Notes under the pieces: generated by a model
Databases searched by the model: none
The model's input: the letters and a program-made list of their open reading frames with translations, nothing else
Told to the model about the DNA's origin: nothing
Source: Salmonirosea aquatica
GTDB lineage: Bacteria; Bacteroidota; Bacteroidia; Cytophagales; Spirosomataceae
Length of the DNA: 64,000 nt
Assembly (NCBI RefSeq): GCF_009296315.1
Contig: NZ_WHLY01000002.1
Coordinates: 6,422,501-6,486,500 of the forward strand
Reading direction: 5' to 3'
Made by a program: the position numbers and the translations under genes
In this document: piece by piece, positions 20,351 through 30,844 of the stretch
Layout of the letters: each line of letters opens with the position of its first letter
How positions within the stretch are numbered: position 1 is the first letter of the stretch

Positions 20351-21595
20351 ATGAAAATCAATAATCCATTCCGATCCTTCTGGATGGGCGGCTACGAGTG
20401 TACCGACCAGCTGAATGTGCACGGCAACCGGGTGGATTTTCTGCATGTGAACTCGCATTTCGAGTACCTCCGGGAAGATTATGCCCTTTTGGGCCGATTC
20501 AACATGGCCACGGTCCGCGAAGGCCTGCGCTGGAGTCAGGTGGAACGCCAGCCCTACCGATACGATTTCAGTACTTTTGAAAAGATGCTCGAAATAGGCT
20601 GGGAATGCGGAATTCAGCAAATCTGGGACCTTTGCCACTTTGGCTACCCCGATGACATGACACCTCTGCATCCCCAGTTTGCTCCCCGATTCGCCGCGCT
20701 GTGCCGGGCGTTTGCTTCGTATCATCAGACCCTTTTGCCCCGCGAAACGCTCATTGTCACGCCCATCAACGAAGTCAGCTTCATGTCGTGGCTGGGAGGC
20801 GATGTTGCGGGCACGTCGCCCTATTGCCGAAACAATGGCTGGGAGGTAAAGTATGGCCTTATGCGGGCCTATATTGCGGGTGTAAAAGCATTGAGAGAGG
20901 TCAACCCTAACATCCGTATCCTTACGACCGAGCCGCTGGTCAATGTGGTACCCCCTTTTGACGCTACGCCCGAGCACCGGGACCAAGCTACCCTGCACCA
21001 CGAATTGCAGTATCAGGCGTTGGATATGCTATGCGGCAAAATCTGCCCTGAGCTGGGCGGACAACCGGAGTATCTGGATATCCTTGGGTTCAATTACTAC
21101 TACAACAATCAGTGGGAAACCGTGAGCAACTTTCGCCTGCCCTGGAACGAGGTCATCATGGATTCCCGGTGGCGAACCCTTACTGATTTGCTACGGGAAG
21201 CCCATCTCCGGTATGACCGTCCGCTTGTACTTACCGAAACCAGCCATCCCGGCGAGGATCGTGCCATCTGGATTGAACGAATTGCCGAAGAGTGTAGCCT
21301 GGCCATCGAAGAAAACCTACCTTTGTGGGGAATCTGTCTGTATCCCGTCATTGATCGGCCCAATTGGGACAATCTCGATGAATGGCATCAGGCTGGGCTA
21401 TGGGACGTCGATACCAGCAACATGCGGCGCATCTTGCATGATCCTTCGGCAGAAGCCATGCTTTGGGCGCAGCAACGTATCCAAAAGGCAGTTCGCTCGG
21501 CGTACAATCAAAGGCATTACCGCCCTCAAAACAAAGGAGCGTCGGTTTCTATGGCTTCAAAGCCCTGGGCTTTTTTTAAAGATCTGATCAATTGA
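20351..21595 (+). CDS. Clan GH-A glycoside hydrolase, beta-glucosidase-like
   Basis: 414 residues forming a predicted TIM barrel. TPINEVSF (near residue 140) supplies a likely acid/base Glu after Asn (NE motif), and PLVLTETSH (near residue 300) a likely nucleophile Glu, the clan GH-A pattern. It resembles GH1-like beta-glucosidase relatives that sit beside glycosyltransferases. There is no signal peptide, so it is cytoplasmic. The gene begins 58 bp after the glycosyltransferase, consistent with an operon. It may trim or recycle a glycan intermediate. Family assignment within the clan is uncertain. Confidence 0.75.
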   Translation: MKINNPFRSFWMGGYECTDQLNVHGNRVDFLHVNSHFEYLREDYALLGRFNMATVREGLRWSQVERQPYRYDFSTFEKMLEIGWECGIQQIWDLCHFGYPDDMTPLHPQFAPRFAALCRAFASYHQTLLPRETLIVTPINEVSFMSWLGGDVAGTSPYCRNNGWEVKYGLMRAYIAGVKALREVNPNIRILTTEPLVNVVPPFDATPEHRDQATLHHELQYQALDMLCGKICPELGGQPEYLDILGFNYYYNNQWETVSNFRLPWNEVIMDSRWRTLTDLLREAHLRYDRPLVLTETSHPGEDRAIWIERIAEECSLAIEENLPLWGICLYPVIDRPNWDNLDEWHQAGLWDVDTSNMRRILHDPSAEAMLWAQQRIQKAVRSAYNQRHYRPQNKGASVSMASKPWAFFKDLIN

Positions 21596-21672
21596 GGTTT
21601 CAGAAAATATTCATCAACTTACATTGAAGTTATGTCCCGCTAACGAGTTGTATTCCCTGATCACACCCAAAT

Positions 21673-22866
21673 TTGGATACCAAAAGCCTCCTCAGCCGTT
21701 TTTTGTCCTCTCCCCTAGCCATCCTGATCCTTTTTATGGTGGCTGCCCTTTTTGCCAGTGCCCAATCCTACCTGTCCGACCTCAAAACCTTTGTGGAAGG
21801 GGGCAGGCTTTATACTTCCTACAATAACTATATCATTTTCAAGCAGTCGTTTTTCCATCTGTTGGAAGGGAAAGATTTGTATATCCTGCATGAGGAAGTG
21901 CAGTGGGATTTGTTCAAGTACAGTCCTACGTTCGCCCTGCTGTTTGGTGGTTTGGCGGTACTTCCCGATTTCGTCGGGCTTGCCCTCTGGAATCTCTTGA
22001 ACGCCCTGGTACTGTTCTATGCTATTTATTTTTTACCTCACCTAAACAACCGCACAAAAGGCCTGATCCTTGTTTTTGTCCTGATCGAACTTCTTACTTC
22101 GCTACAGAATGAGCAAAGTAATGGACTGATTGCCGGACTTTTGATATTCACTTTCGGAGCACTTGAACGGGAAAAATACTGGATGGCGAGCTTTTGCCTG
22201 GTAGCTACGATTTTCATAAAACTTTTTGGAATCGTAGCGCTAGCCTTGTTTTTGCTATATCCCAATAAACTGAAACTCGCCTACACAACGGCCAGCTGGG
22301 TGCTTCTTTTTGGACTATTGCCCCTGTTGGTGGTAAGTTTTGACCAATTTGTTTTCCTGTACAAAAGCTGGTGGTACATGCTGGCCAACGACCATTCTAC
22401 GTCCGATGGCTTATCAGTAGTGGGGTGGTTAAAAACCTGGTTTGGATGGGAGGTGAATAAAACTTTGATAAGCGGAGTTGGTGCCTGCCTGTTTTGCCTG
22501 CCCTTGCTGCGTATCAGTCAGTATGGTACCTATATTTTTCGGATCTGGCTACTGGCTTCGGTCCTGTTATGGGTGGTGATATTCAACCATAAGGCAGAAT
22601 CGCCCACCTTTATCATCGCCGTGTGTGGAGTCGCACTTTGGTATTTTTCTCAGGTACCCAAACCAGAAAATCGTGTACTACTACTCCTGACATTCGTCTT
22701 TACCATCCTATCGGCCACCGATATCTTTCCCCCTTCGGTAAGGAACGAATGGTTTAAACCCTTTGTGGTAAAAGCCATACCCTGCATCCTGGTTTGGGTA
22801 AAAATTACAGTCGATTTACTAACGAATAAAGAGAATATTCAAGCCTCGCTGTCGAAGACAACCTAA
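21673..22866 (+). CDS. DUF2029/GT87-type polyprenol-dependent membrane glycosyltransferase
   Basis: 397 residues with about ten hydrophobic segments. The pattern of a first periplasmic loop containing GRLYTSYNNYIIFKQSFFHLLEGKDLY and KYSPTFALLFGGLAVLP is typical of DUF2029/GT87 proteins, which use polyprenyl-phosphate sugars. The start is taken as the TTG at 21673; the first in-frame ATG (21736) would remove part of the first membrane helix. It follows the glycosyltransferase and GH-A genes on the same strand, so it probably acts on the same surface glycan. Confidence 0.82.
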   Translation: MDTKSLLSRFLSSPLAILILFMVAALFASAQSYLSDLKTFVEGGRLYTSYNNYIIFKQSFFHLLEGKDLYILHEEVQWDLFKYSPTFALLFGGLAVLPDFVGLALWNLLNALVLFYAIYFLPHLNNRTKGLILVFVLIELLTSLQNEQSNGLIAGLLIFTFGALEREKYWMASFCLVATIFIKLFGIVALALFLLYPNKLKLAYTTASWVLLFGLLPLLVVSFDQFVFLYKSWWYMLANDHSTSDGLSVVGWLKTWFGWEVNKTLISGVGACLFCLPLLRISQYGTYIFRIWLLASVLLWVVIFNHKAESPTFIIAVCGVALWYFSQVPKPENRVLLLLTFVFTILSATDIFPPSVRNEWFKPFVVKAIPCILVWVKITVDLLTNKENIQASLSKTT

Positions 22867-22901
22867 TGCTTTAAGGCAGGTAATATGTTCTTCCGAGAGC
22901 A

Positions 22902-25900
22902 CTATTTCAGAGTCCGGATGTAGGAAAGCAAGTCAGCTACTTGTTCATCGGTATACTGGTCAATCAGCCCCTTAGCCATAAAGGATCGCCCCGCCAGAAA
23001 ACCCTGACTCCGAATGGAACCTTCCTCGATGAACTGTTTGCCCCCGCCCATGAAGGCCAACGTGGTGCCCCGGTCGTCGCGGCTGACCAGGTACCCCTCA
23101 ACGCTGGTACCGTCTTTCTTCATGACCCGGTATACGGCATAGCCCGATTCAACGGCAGCATCAGGATTGAGGATGGCCGTGAGCATGGCCTCACTTTCAC
23201 GATTGGCCGAGCCATCCAGCGCCGGGGCTATAGACTGCCCCTCTTTACCTACCTGATGACATAGCAAACAGGTTTGGAACAGCTGTTTGCCCGCTTGGGG
23301 ATTGCCTGTCTTTTTTTCGGCGATGGCCATATAGCGCGCCAGCCGGACATTGAACGCCTTCTTTCCAGCAACCTCCCGTTGGCGGGCTGCGTCCAGTAGC
23401 GTAGTAGCGGGGCCGTCGTTGCGGTGGAAATTGGCGATGCGCTCGGCGGTGGGTAGGTCGAAGGCGGACAGGGCGAGCTTTTTCTGAGCAAAGAGGCCCA
23501 CCACTACCCTTGAACCCCGTTGAGAGCCTGAAAGTAGGGCTACCAATTCATTTCTTTGCGATTCAGCAAGTTCAGGTACCCATTGTTCCAATGTTTTGGC
23601 ACCGGCTACCGAATCGACTTTAAGCAGGCTATTCAGGGCCAAGGCCCGGATGTCGAAAGTCAAATTTTTGTCCTGCGCGATGCGACGGTATTCTCCCGGC
23701 GAGGTACCCGGCTGGGATTCCAGGGCTTTCAGAGCGAGTTTCAGCGTTTTGTCGGTGGCTGTATTGGAAATGAAAGGGGTGATTTTATTGGAAGGAACAC
23801 TGATTTTGTAACGACCCAATGCATCGAGCGCCAAATTCACTTCTTCCGTATCCTTGCTTTTGAGTAGTTCCGATACAGGTACCCCGAGCACTTCCGTAAG
23901 TTCTGGAGACTGGATCTGCGCCTGATTCTGCAAAGCAAACGTGACGTAAGTTTTAGCCTGCCCAGGATTTTGCAGCATGGGTTTCACAGCCGCGTTGATT
24001 TCGGCATTGCCCAACATCCCGGCTATGCCCACAAAGGTAGGTTCATCCACGCGGGTCAGCCGGGTTCTTGGCCAGATTTTCAGAAAGGCCGCTTCCTTTT
24101 GGTTCTTTGGTAAACTCTCGATGGCCCACAGCAGGTTCGTAACGGGAATATCCTGGGGGGTACCCTGGTCGAGGTACTTCTGTAAGGCATCGGGGTACCT
24201 TTCCAAAGCCCGGCGGGCGAGGTACCTTTCGAATTTCCGCTCATAGGGCCCACCCATGGCATTGCCGGGCAATTCGGGTTTACAGGCGCGGACTAAATAA
24301 TCCACCATGGCCTGGTCGGCTACGCCAGCTTCTTCGAAGGTCCGCAGAATCTGCGCCCGGACGGTTGGGTCCTTTTCATTGCTTAACTCCCTGGCGTAGG
24401 CCGCCATTTGGGGAGGGTCGATCTTAAAATTCACCAAAGAACGAAATCCCTCGCGGCGCAGATTGGCACTGGACGAGGCCAAAAGCACGGGAAGTACCGT
24501 TCGGTCCGGAGAATCGAGATTTTCGAGGGCCCACAGGGCATGAATCCGGGTGGCATCGTCAAGAGTTTCGTCCCGAACCAGCTTTACGGTTTCCGGAACG
24601 AGCGACCGGGTTACGGCGGCTGGACGATCGGCAATCTGGTGCCACGCGGCGCGCTTGGCCCAGAGCGACGGTGATTTGAGGTGAAGGATCAGGTTTTCCG
24701 TCGGCATGGTGTAGAAATCAGGTACCTCCCCAGGTTGCTGACTCACGTGCCGGATGCGCCAGATGCGGCCGCTGGACTTGTCGCGGTCGGGATGGGTGGT
24801 AGGTAGTTCATTGTGCGATACAATCTTATTGTACCAGTCGGCGATGTACAGGCAGCCGTCCGGCCCAAATTCCATATTGACCGGCCGGAACCAGTCATCT
24901 TCCGAGGTGAGTAGGTCGGGCAGATGCTGAGCCGTCACGCTGCCGTCAGCATTGCGGACAATCCGCACGGCATTGATGGTACTGGTAATTGGATTGGCCA
25001 GAAAAGCTACGTCCCTGAATTCAGCCGGAAAAGAACCCGAAGCATCGTCGGCAAAGGCCGTTCCCGAAATGCCCGTCCCGCCTACCCTGAACTCGTGCAG
25101 CACAGGTACGAAAGGCTGGTAGGTGCGCAGGCGTTCATTGCCGATGCCTGGAAAAGCCGAGCCGGGTTCCAGAGGTACCACCGAGTAGCCCAGGTCGTTG
25201 GCTTCGGAACCGTACCATTGGCCATTGCCCCGCAGCTGAAATCCCCAAATGTTGTTCAGCCCCGCATTGACCAGTTCCAGCTTCTTGGCATCCAGCGAAA
25301 AGCGGGCGATTTTACTATAATCCAGTTTCAGGGTACCCCCGCCGGTCAAAGACGACACTAAACCTTTGTTGAGTGCGCCCTGACTGAAATGAATCCAGTC
25401 GCCGGGTCCGCGCACCAGGACGTGCGACATGGTATGCGTATCCGTAAAGCCAAAACCCGTGAGCAGGGGGTACGTTGGTCGGCCTTCCCGTCGTGATCGG
25501 TATCACGCAAAAAAAACAACTCGGAGCCCTGCGCCACGTAAGCCCCGTCCTTGTAGGGCAGCACGCTCATCGGAATGGTAAGGCCATCGGCCCATACACT
25601 GCTTCGGGCGGGTTTACCACTGTACAAATCGGAGAGAATCAGAATCTGGTCGGTACCTTTGGTTTTGCCCTGATACAGATCGAGAATGCGCCGGAAGGCC
25701 GGATGATTCTTCTGCGCCTCTGCATCATCCATCAGTTTCAATAGGTCATTCCACTGAATGTCGGCCACCGGATCGAGGGGGTACATGCGGGCGGTTTGCG
25801 TCCAGAGGCGGCCGGCGTCGTCGAACGTAAGGTCAACGGGATTGATCACCCCTTCGCGTTCGCTGGCCACCAGTTCGATCACAAATCCCTCAGCCAGTTT

Positions 25901-26041
25901 GAAGCCCGCCAGTTCTTCCTCGGGAGTGTAGACCCTGCTTCGCTGCGACTGGGTTTTCTTGTCCTGCGCTTGGGCTAAAGGTACCTTGAAGCAACAAGTA
26001 AGTACAAGAACACACGATAGAAGGGAGAGATACCTTTTCAT
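22902..26041 (-). pseudogene. PVC-type membrane-bound dehydrogenase with HEAT repeats and C-terminal cytochrome c, interrupted by a one-base frameshift
   Basis: The N-terminal signal peptide ends LAQAQ. Residues about 45-400 form a beta-propeller dehydrogenase domain (VELVASEREGVINPVDLTFDD and the later FGPDGCLYIADWYN). HEAT-like repeats follow, then a cytochrome c domain with CLLCH. The frame changes at the G5 run 25466-25470; one extra base joins QRTP to LLTGFGFTDTHTMSHV, matching the family. Such proteins are predicted to oxidise sugars in the periplasm and pass electrons to haem. The next genes (DUF1080 hydrolase, Gfo/Idh/MocA oxidoreductase) fit oxidation of glycosides. The shift is probably an undercall. 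Confidence 0.82.
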
Positions 26042-26157
26042 TGTAAGGAGCTTATAGCCATTTGCCGAGGGCTAATGGCTTTTTATACATTGCTAGTAGA
26101 TAAACATTTACCCTAAACCTTGACGTTGGAAATATCAAAAGTTATCAGCTCAAAAAA

Positions 26158-26856
26158 TCACTTCAATTCCGTAATCGTCAAATCCCGGAACTCGACCTGG
26201 GCTACCCCGCCACTATGGATTTGCACCGCAATTACCCCTTTCCGGGGAATACTGGCGTCTTTTTCAGTATACTCACAGGTTTTCACGCCATTAATGTACA
26301 GCTCGTGGAAATTGCCCCGGCAGCGGATGATGTAGCTGTTCCAGCCATCCTTGTTGAGCACATGGCGGAGGGTACTCAGATCGCCCCCCACGAGTTTTTC
26401 GCGCCGGTGTTCATCGTAAATATCGCCCCAATATCCGTCACCAATATCAGCCTGATAGCCCACGATTTTACCATCTTGCAGTATTGAACGGTACTGGATA
26501 CCACTGTTGATCATCCCGGTCTTGGGGTCGCCCGTCAGTTTGAACAGACACCGGAATTCGAAATCCTCATACTCCTTTACCGTATGCAGGTAGGTATTGG
26601 CGGGTATCTTATGAATGCCGTCTCCGCTCCTGATCACGCTGTCGGCCACCCACCAGAGTTTTTGGTTGGCGGGATCTACGGTTTTCCACCCGTTCAGGGT
26701 TTTTCCATCGAATAGCGACACCGTTTTTCCCAGGCTTTGGCTTTTCCCCTCGGGCCCTACGGCCATCCACATCAAAAGACACAGCAACAGAATAGCGGTT
26801 AGGGGCCTTCTGCCGGCTGAAAACACATAATCCCGATAGGCTTTCATAGAATACAC
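26158..26856 (-). CDS. DUF1080 (3-keto-disaccharide hydrolase domain) secreted protein
   Basis: 232 residues. An N-terminal hydrophobic leader (AILLLCLLMWMAVG) is followed by the concanavalin-like fold opening VSLFDGKTLNGWK. YEDFEFRCLFKLTGDPKTGMINSGIQYRS and the C-terminal GVIAVQIHSGGVAQVEFRDL are family signatures. Members of DUF1080 (PF06439) hydrolyse or eliminate 3-keto-glycosides made by oxidoreductases. It lies just upstream of the haem dehydrogenase gene on the same strand, and a divergent Gfo/Idh/MocA oxidoreductase starts 191 bp away, which supports a glycoside-oxidation role. The start could also be the ATG at 26847. Confidence 0.9.
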   Translation of the reverse strand: MYSMKAYRDYVFSAGRRPLTAILLLCLLMWMAVGPEGKSQSLGKTVSLFDGKTLNGWKTVDPANQKLWWVADSVIRSGDGIHKIPANTYLHTVKEYEDFEFRCLFKLTGDPKTGMINSGIQYRSILQDGKIVGYQADIGDGYWGDIYDEHRREKLVGGDLSTLRHVLNKDGWNSYIIRCRGNFHELYINGVKTCEYTEKDASIPRKGVIAVQIHSGGVAQVEFRDLTITELK

Positions 26857-27047
26857 GTTGGTTTGGAAGTTGAATTACGCGGACCATTCATTTCCAATAA
26901 ACTACCTACTGCCCCCAATCTACTGCCAGGACACCGGCAAGTAACCCCACTAGCCCATTGGAGCGGGTCGGCAGTAGTATTAGGTACCCCCGTTCTTATC
27001 CTTTATTTTCGGGTAAGTAGCGCCCGGTAGGTTAAAAAGTATTCGGC

Positions 27048-28447
27048 ATGAAAAAGAGAGATTTCCTGAAATTAAGCGGCATTACGGTGCTGGGTGGCGG
27101 ACTAGGTACCCCTGCCCGCCCGGAAGTATCCCTGCCTATGGACTTCCCGTACCGACAGCAATTCAATATGTCGGGGTACCGGGCTCCTAAAATCGATACC
27201 GTTCGCATGGCGTACATCGGACTGGGTAACCGGGGTGGCGGCGCAGTCAAGCGCATTATTCATCTGGAAAATGTGGAGGTGAAAGCCCTTTGCGACATCC
27301 GCCCGGAAAAAGCCAGCGCCGCGGCCAAAACGTTTGAAGGTACCCCGCACAAACCCCAAATCTACTCGGATACTGCCGAATCCTGGAAGAAAGTCTGCGA
27401 GCGTCCTGACATCGACCTGGTGTACATCTGTACGCCCTGGAACCTGCACGCGCCCATGGCCCTGTACGCCATGGAACAGGGCAAGCATGTAGCGGTGGAA
27501 ATTCCCGCCGCCACGACCGAAGCCGATTGCTGGAAGCTGGTGGAAACCTCGGAGCGAACCAAGAAGCATTGCATGATGCTGGAAAACTGCTGCTACGATT
27601 TCTTTGAACTCCTCACCCTCAACATGGCCCGGCAGGGGTACTTTGGCGAAATCGTCCACGCCGAAGGAGCCTACATCCACGATATTCTGGATTCATTTTT
27701 TGACAAAAATGCCCGCTACGATTTGTGGCGGCTGAAAGAAAACCAGCGCAACGGCAACTTGTACCCCACCCACGGCTTAGGGCCGGTGGCACAAATACTC
27801 GACATCAACCGGGGCGACCGGATGGAGTACCTCGTCTCGGTGGCTACCGACGATTTCATGCTGGGCCCGCGCGCCCACGAACTCGCCGCCAGAGACCCCG
27901 ATTTCCGGCAATTTGCCGGTAAAACGTTCCGGGGCAACATGAACACCACCACCATTCGGACCAGTAAAGGCAAAACCATCATGCTTCAGCACGATGTCAG
28001 TTCGCCCCGCCCCTACTCCCGTATACACCTGGTGAGCGGCACGAAAGGTGTGGCGCAGAAGTACCCCCTGGAGGGCGAAGCACAGCGCGGCCGGATTTCC
28101 CAGGGACACGAGTGGATTTCAGAGGAGGAATACAAGGCCCTGGAACAGCAGTACCAGCCCGAAATCGTGAAGCGCATCGGCGAACTGGCCAAACAGGTAG
28201 GTGGCCACGGCGGCATGGATTTCCTGATGGACTGGCGGCTCATCGACTGCCTGCGCAATGGTCTTCCGCTGGACCAGGATGTATATGATGCCGCGGCGTG
28301 GAGTGTGATTGCCCCGCTGACCGAAAAATCGGTGGCCAGTCGTTCCAGTTCGGTCGATATTCCTGATTTTACGGATGGAGCCTGGAAAATAATCGTCCTG
28401 TGGATATTTCGCTGATGGAGGGTGGAAATACGCGGGTAAGGTCCTGA
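27048..28447 (+). CDS. Gfo/Idh/MocA family oxidoreductase (GH109-like), C-terminus shifted by one base
   Basis: About 465 residues. DTVRMAYIGLGNRGGGAVKRI is the NAD-binding Rossmann motif, and ICTPWNLHAPMALYAMEQGKHVAVE holds the family's P-W-x-x-H and catalytic Lys region. As listed the frame stops at 28415 with an unusual tail. One extra A in the A4 run at 28386-28389 restores WKNNRPVDISLMEGG and a stop at 28445-28447, the expected family ending, so I give that end. GH109 members use NAD-dependent redox steps to cleave N-acetylgalactosaminides; others oxidise at C3. The neighbouring DUF1080 gene favours a 3-keto-glycoside pathway. Confidence 0.87.
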
Positions 28448-28525
28448 TTTTAAAAGAAATACTTTTTACCTTTATATTCCGCCATACCTTCTTTGCAGAC
28501 TAGTCCACTCATAAAGGAAAAACAC

Positions 28526-30784
28526 ATGCTAACTCGTCCTCTACTTGTTATTGCCTTCTTTCTGATTTTCAACGATTCAATTTGCCTGAGCCAAAGTGCC
28601 CGGGATACGATCGGAATTGAATTGTTGAAACGGTATACCTCACAATCGCCCCGACAGGTGTTCGGGAAAGGCGCGACCATGGTACCCAGTACCTTTCTGC
28701 TGGTTCCTAATTTGGCCGCAATGACTAATCTGGCCAAGCATTCTGTACCCGGATACATCTCATTCCAGCTACCGGTTTCAGGTACTTCATCACTTCCTGT
28801 CCTTATAAAGGAATCGTCAGTTCTGGCAAAAGGATTTAAGGTCACTACCCCTTCAAACAAGAAAGTTGATTTGCCAGCAGTGAAATTTTATACGGGCAAG
28901 CTGGCAGGCGATAATTCTTCATCTGTAACCTTATCCATTTCGGAAGAAAGTATCGAGGGCCTCGTGTATGGAAAAGGGTACTCCTACACGGTTGGCAAAA
29001 TGCGAGGCAGTAATTCCAAAAACCTTCACATGGTGTACCAGACACATGAACTACCCGAAAGACCTTCCCTGGAATGTACGAGTGTAGAGGCCGTGGTCAC
29101 GAATTCCTTAAAATCCGCCGTCAGAATCTCAAATCCAACCGCCCGAACAGCCGACGGTGGGTGCCGCCGGGTAGGAATTTATATAGAGGCTGATTTCAAC
29201 CTCTACCAAACCTGGGGCAGTAACATTCCCTACATCACCAGTCAGATCACGGCGCTCTTCAACAACGTGAAGACGCTGTACGCTAACGAAGGGTTACCTA
29301 TCGAATTAAGTGAGCTGAAAATATGGGACACACCGGATCCCTACATTTCCGCAGGTAACCGGAACGAATTGTTGGAGCAGTTCAAGAATTACTGGAACGG
29401 CCAAGGCAATACTTTCAACGGAGACATTGCCCACCTGCTCTCTTCCAGGATCAACGGCGGAGGGATAGCCTTTGTATTTGTACGAGGAAGATCTAATGCA
29501 AATTCTATCGATGATATAGCTTCGGTCTTTTTTAAGCCCGCTTCGCGGGAACTTGCTTTCGGGGTTTCAACGGGGATTGGTGATTCGCCTGTACCCCCGC
29601 TGCCTGAGTATTCCTACAAAACCTACCTACTTGCACATGAGTTGGGTCATAATTTCGGACTCCCCCACACGCATTCCTGCCTATGGCCTGGTGGCCCCCT
29701 CGACAACTGCGCCACACCGGAGGGTACCTGTTCTACGGGCCCTAATCCCACAAACGGGGGGACCATCATGAGTTATTGTGCTAACCTGGCCAATGGATTC
29801 GGGGCTCAACCTGGTGCTAAATTGAGATATGAATTTTTAACGGCTCAAAACCTAATGCATCCTGGTGGTGATCCACCCGGTATTTCGTCCTCTCAAAATA
29901 CTGTTATGAAAGGGAAAAACGTCGAGATTTCGATTTCCAATTGCTCAGGCTCAGTCCTCTGGGACGATGGGATAGTTACTGGTTCGAGTCGCATCGTCGT
30001 CCCAAAGGCCCCGACTGAATATTCGGCACTTTGTATAAATAATGATTGCATGAGTACCTCCGTACAGGCATTCATCAACACCATTTGCGTTCAGTCATCA
30101 GCTTGCGCAATAAGTTACTCCACCGATCTGAGTAATATCCATGGCATTTCTGAATTCAGCCTCGGATCCATTACGACTAATGATTTCTACGGTGCTCCCG
30201 AAAATCTGAGAACCTCCTACGAAGATTTCACCTGTACCCAGCACGCCATTCTGAAGGCAGGGGAATCGTATCCGTTTAGTTTGAAGGGTACCTATGATAA
30301 CGGTCAATACGCCCGAATCTACATCGATTATAATGGAGACGGTACTTTCAGCGATGTCGACGAACTGGTGTATAATGGCACCACCTCTACTTCACACCAC
30401 ACCGGAAACATCACTGTTCCGAATTCTGCGCTTCACAACATGCCGATACGTATGAGGGTAATGATGAACCCGCTTTCGCTGAACTCTGCTTGTGAACTTC
30501 CCAGCAATGGCCAATACCGATCGGGCAAGGCGAACGACTATGCCGTCACGATAACGGCCCCTACATGTCCGCCGGGTCAGCGCGAAACCGTACAATCGGG
30601 CGATTGGAACGATCCGCTGGTGTGGAGTTGCGGTACGCTACCCGATGTTTCCGATTTTGTAAAGATCAATCCTGGTCATTTCATTTCTTTGCCTACTGCC
30701 TACACCGGCCAAGCATCGGATATCGAGCTGATCGGTACAATCCAGTACGGGACCGATGCAACACTACAACTGAATCAACATTGA
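28526..30784 (+). CDS. Secreted reprolysin-like metalloprotease with GEVED domain (copy 1)
   Basis: 752 residues from the ATG at 28526, chosen because it begins a signal peptide (LLVIAFFLIFNDSICLSQ). The zinc site is HELGHNFGLPHTHSCLW (HExxHxxGxxH, metzincin), followed by a Met-turn segment IMSYC. A GEVED-type domain (YEDFTCTQHAILKAGESYPF, ARIYIDYNGDGTFS) and a C-terminal segment RETVQSGDWNDPLVWSCGTLP follow. No T9SS sorting tail is seen at the end. A close paralogue lies at 32033, with one acyltransferase gene between. The enzyme probably degrades extracellular protein; its natural target is unknown. Confidence 0.9.
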   Translation: MLTRPLLVIAFFLIFNDSICLSQSARDTIGIELLKRYTSQSPRQVFGKGATMVPSTFLLVPNLAAMTNLAKHSVPGYISFQLPVSGTSSLPVLIKESSVLAKGFKVTTPSNKKVDLPAVKFYTGKLAGDNSSSVTLSISEESIEGLVYGKGYSYTVGKMRGSNSKNLHMVYQTHELPERPSLECTSVEAVVTNSLKSAVRISNPTARTADGGCRRVGIYIEADFNLYQTWGSNIPYITSQITALFNNVKTLYANEGLPIELSELKIWDTPDPYISAGNRNELLEQFKNYWNGQGNTFNGDIAHLLSSRINGGGIAFVFVRGRSNANSIDDIASVFFKPASRELAFGVSTGIGDSPVPPLPEYSYKTYLLAHELGHNFGLPHTHSCLWPGGPLDNCATPEGTCSTGPNPTNGGTIMSYCANLANGFGAQPGAKLRYEFLTAQNLMHPGGDPPGISSSQNTVMKGKNVEISISNCSGSVLWDDGIVTGSSRIVVPKAPTEYSALCINNDCMSTSVQAFINTICVQSSACAISYSTDLSNIHGISEFSLGSITTNDFYGAPENLRTSYEDFTCTQHAILKAGESYPFSLKGTYDNGQYARIYIDYNGDGTFSDVDELVYNGTTSTSHHTGNITVPNSALHNMPIRMRVMMNPLSLNSACELPSNGQYRSGKANDYAVTITAPTCPPGQRETVQSGDWNDPLVWSCGTLPDVSDFVKINPGHFISLPTAYTGQASDIELIGTIQYGTDATLQLNQH

Positions 30785-30844
30785 ATAAGAAAATCATCAA
30801 GGTACCAGAAGCCTGCCTTACCTCTACCTCCCCCCAAAAGTTGC

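Noticed and set aside
13951-25470. Phase-variable poly-G tracts controlling surface proteins
   Set aside because: The tracts are short (G5-G6) and every break needs the same one-base addition, including at an A run. Systematic base-call error is simpler.
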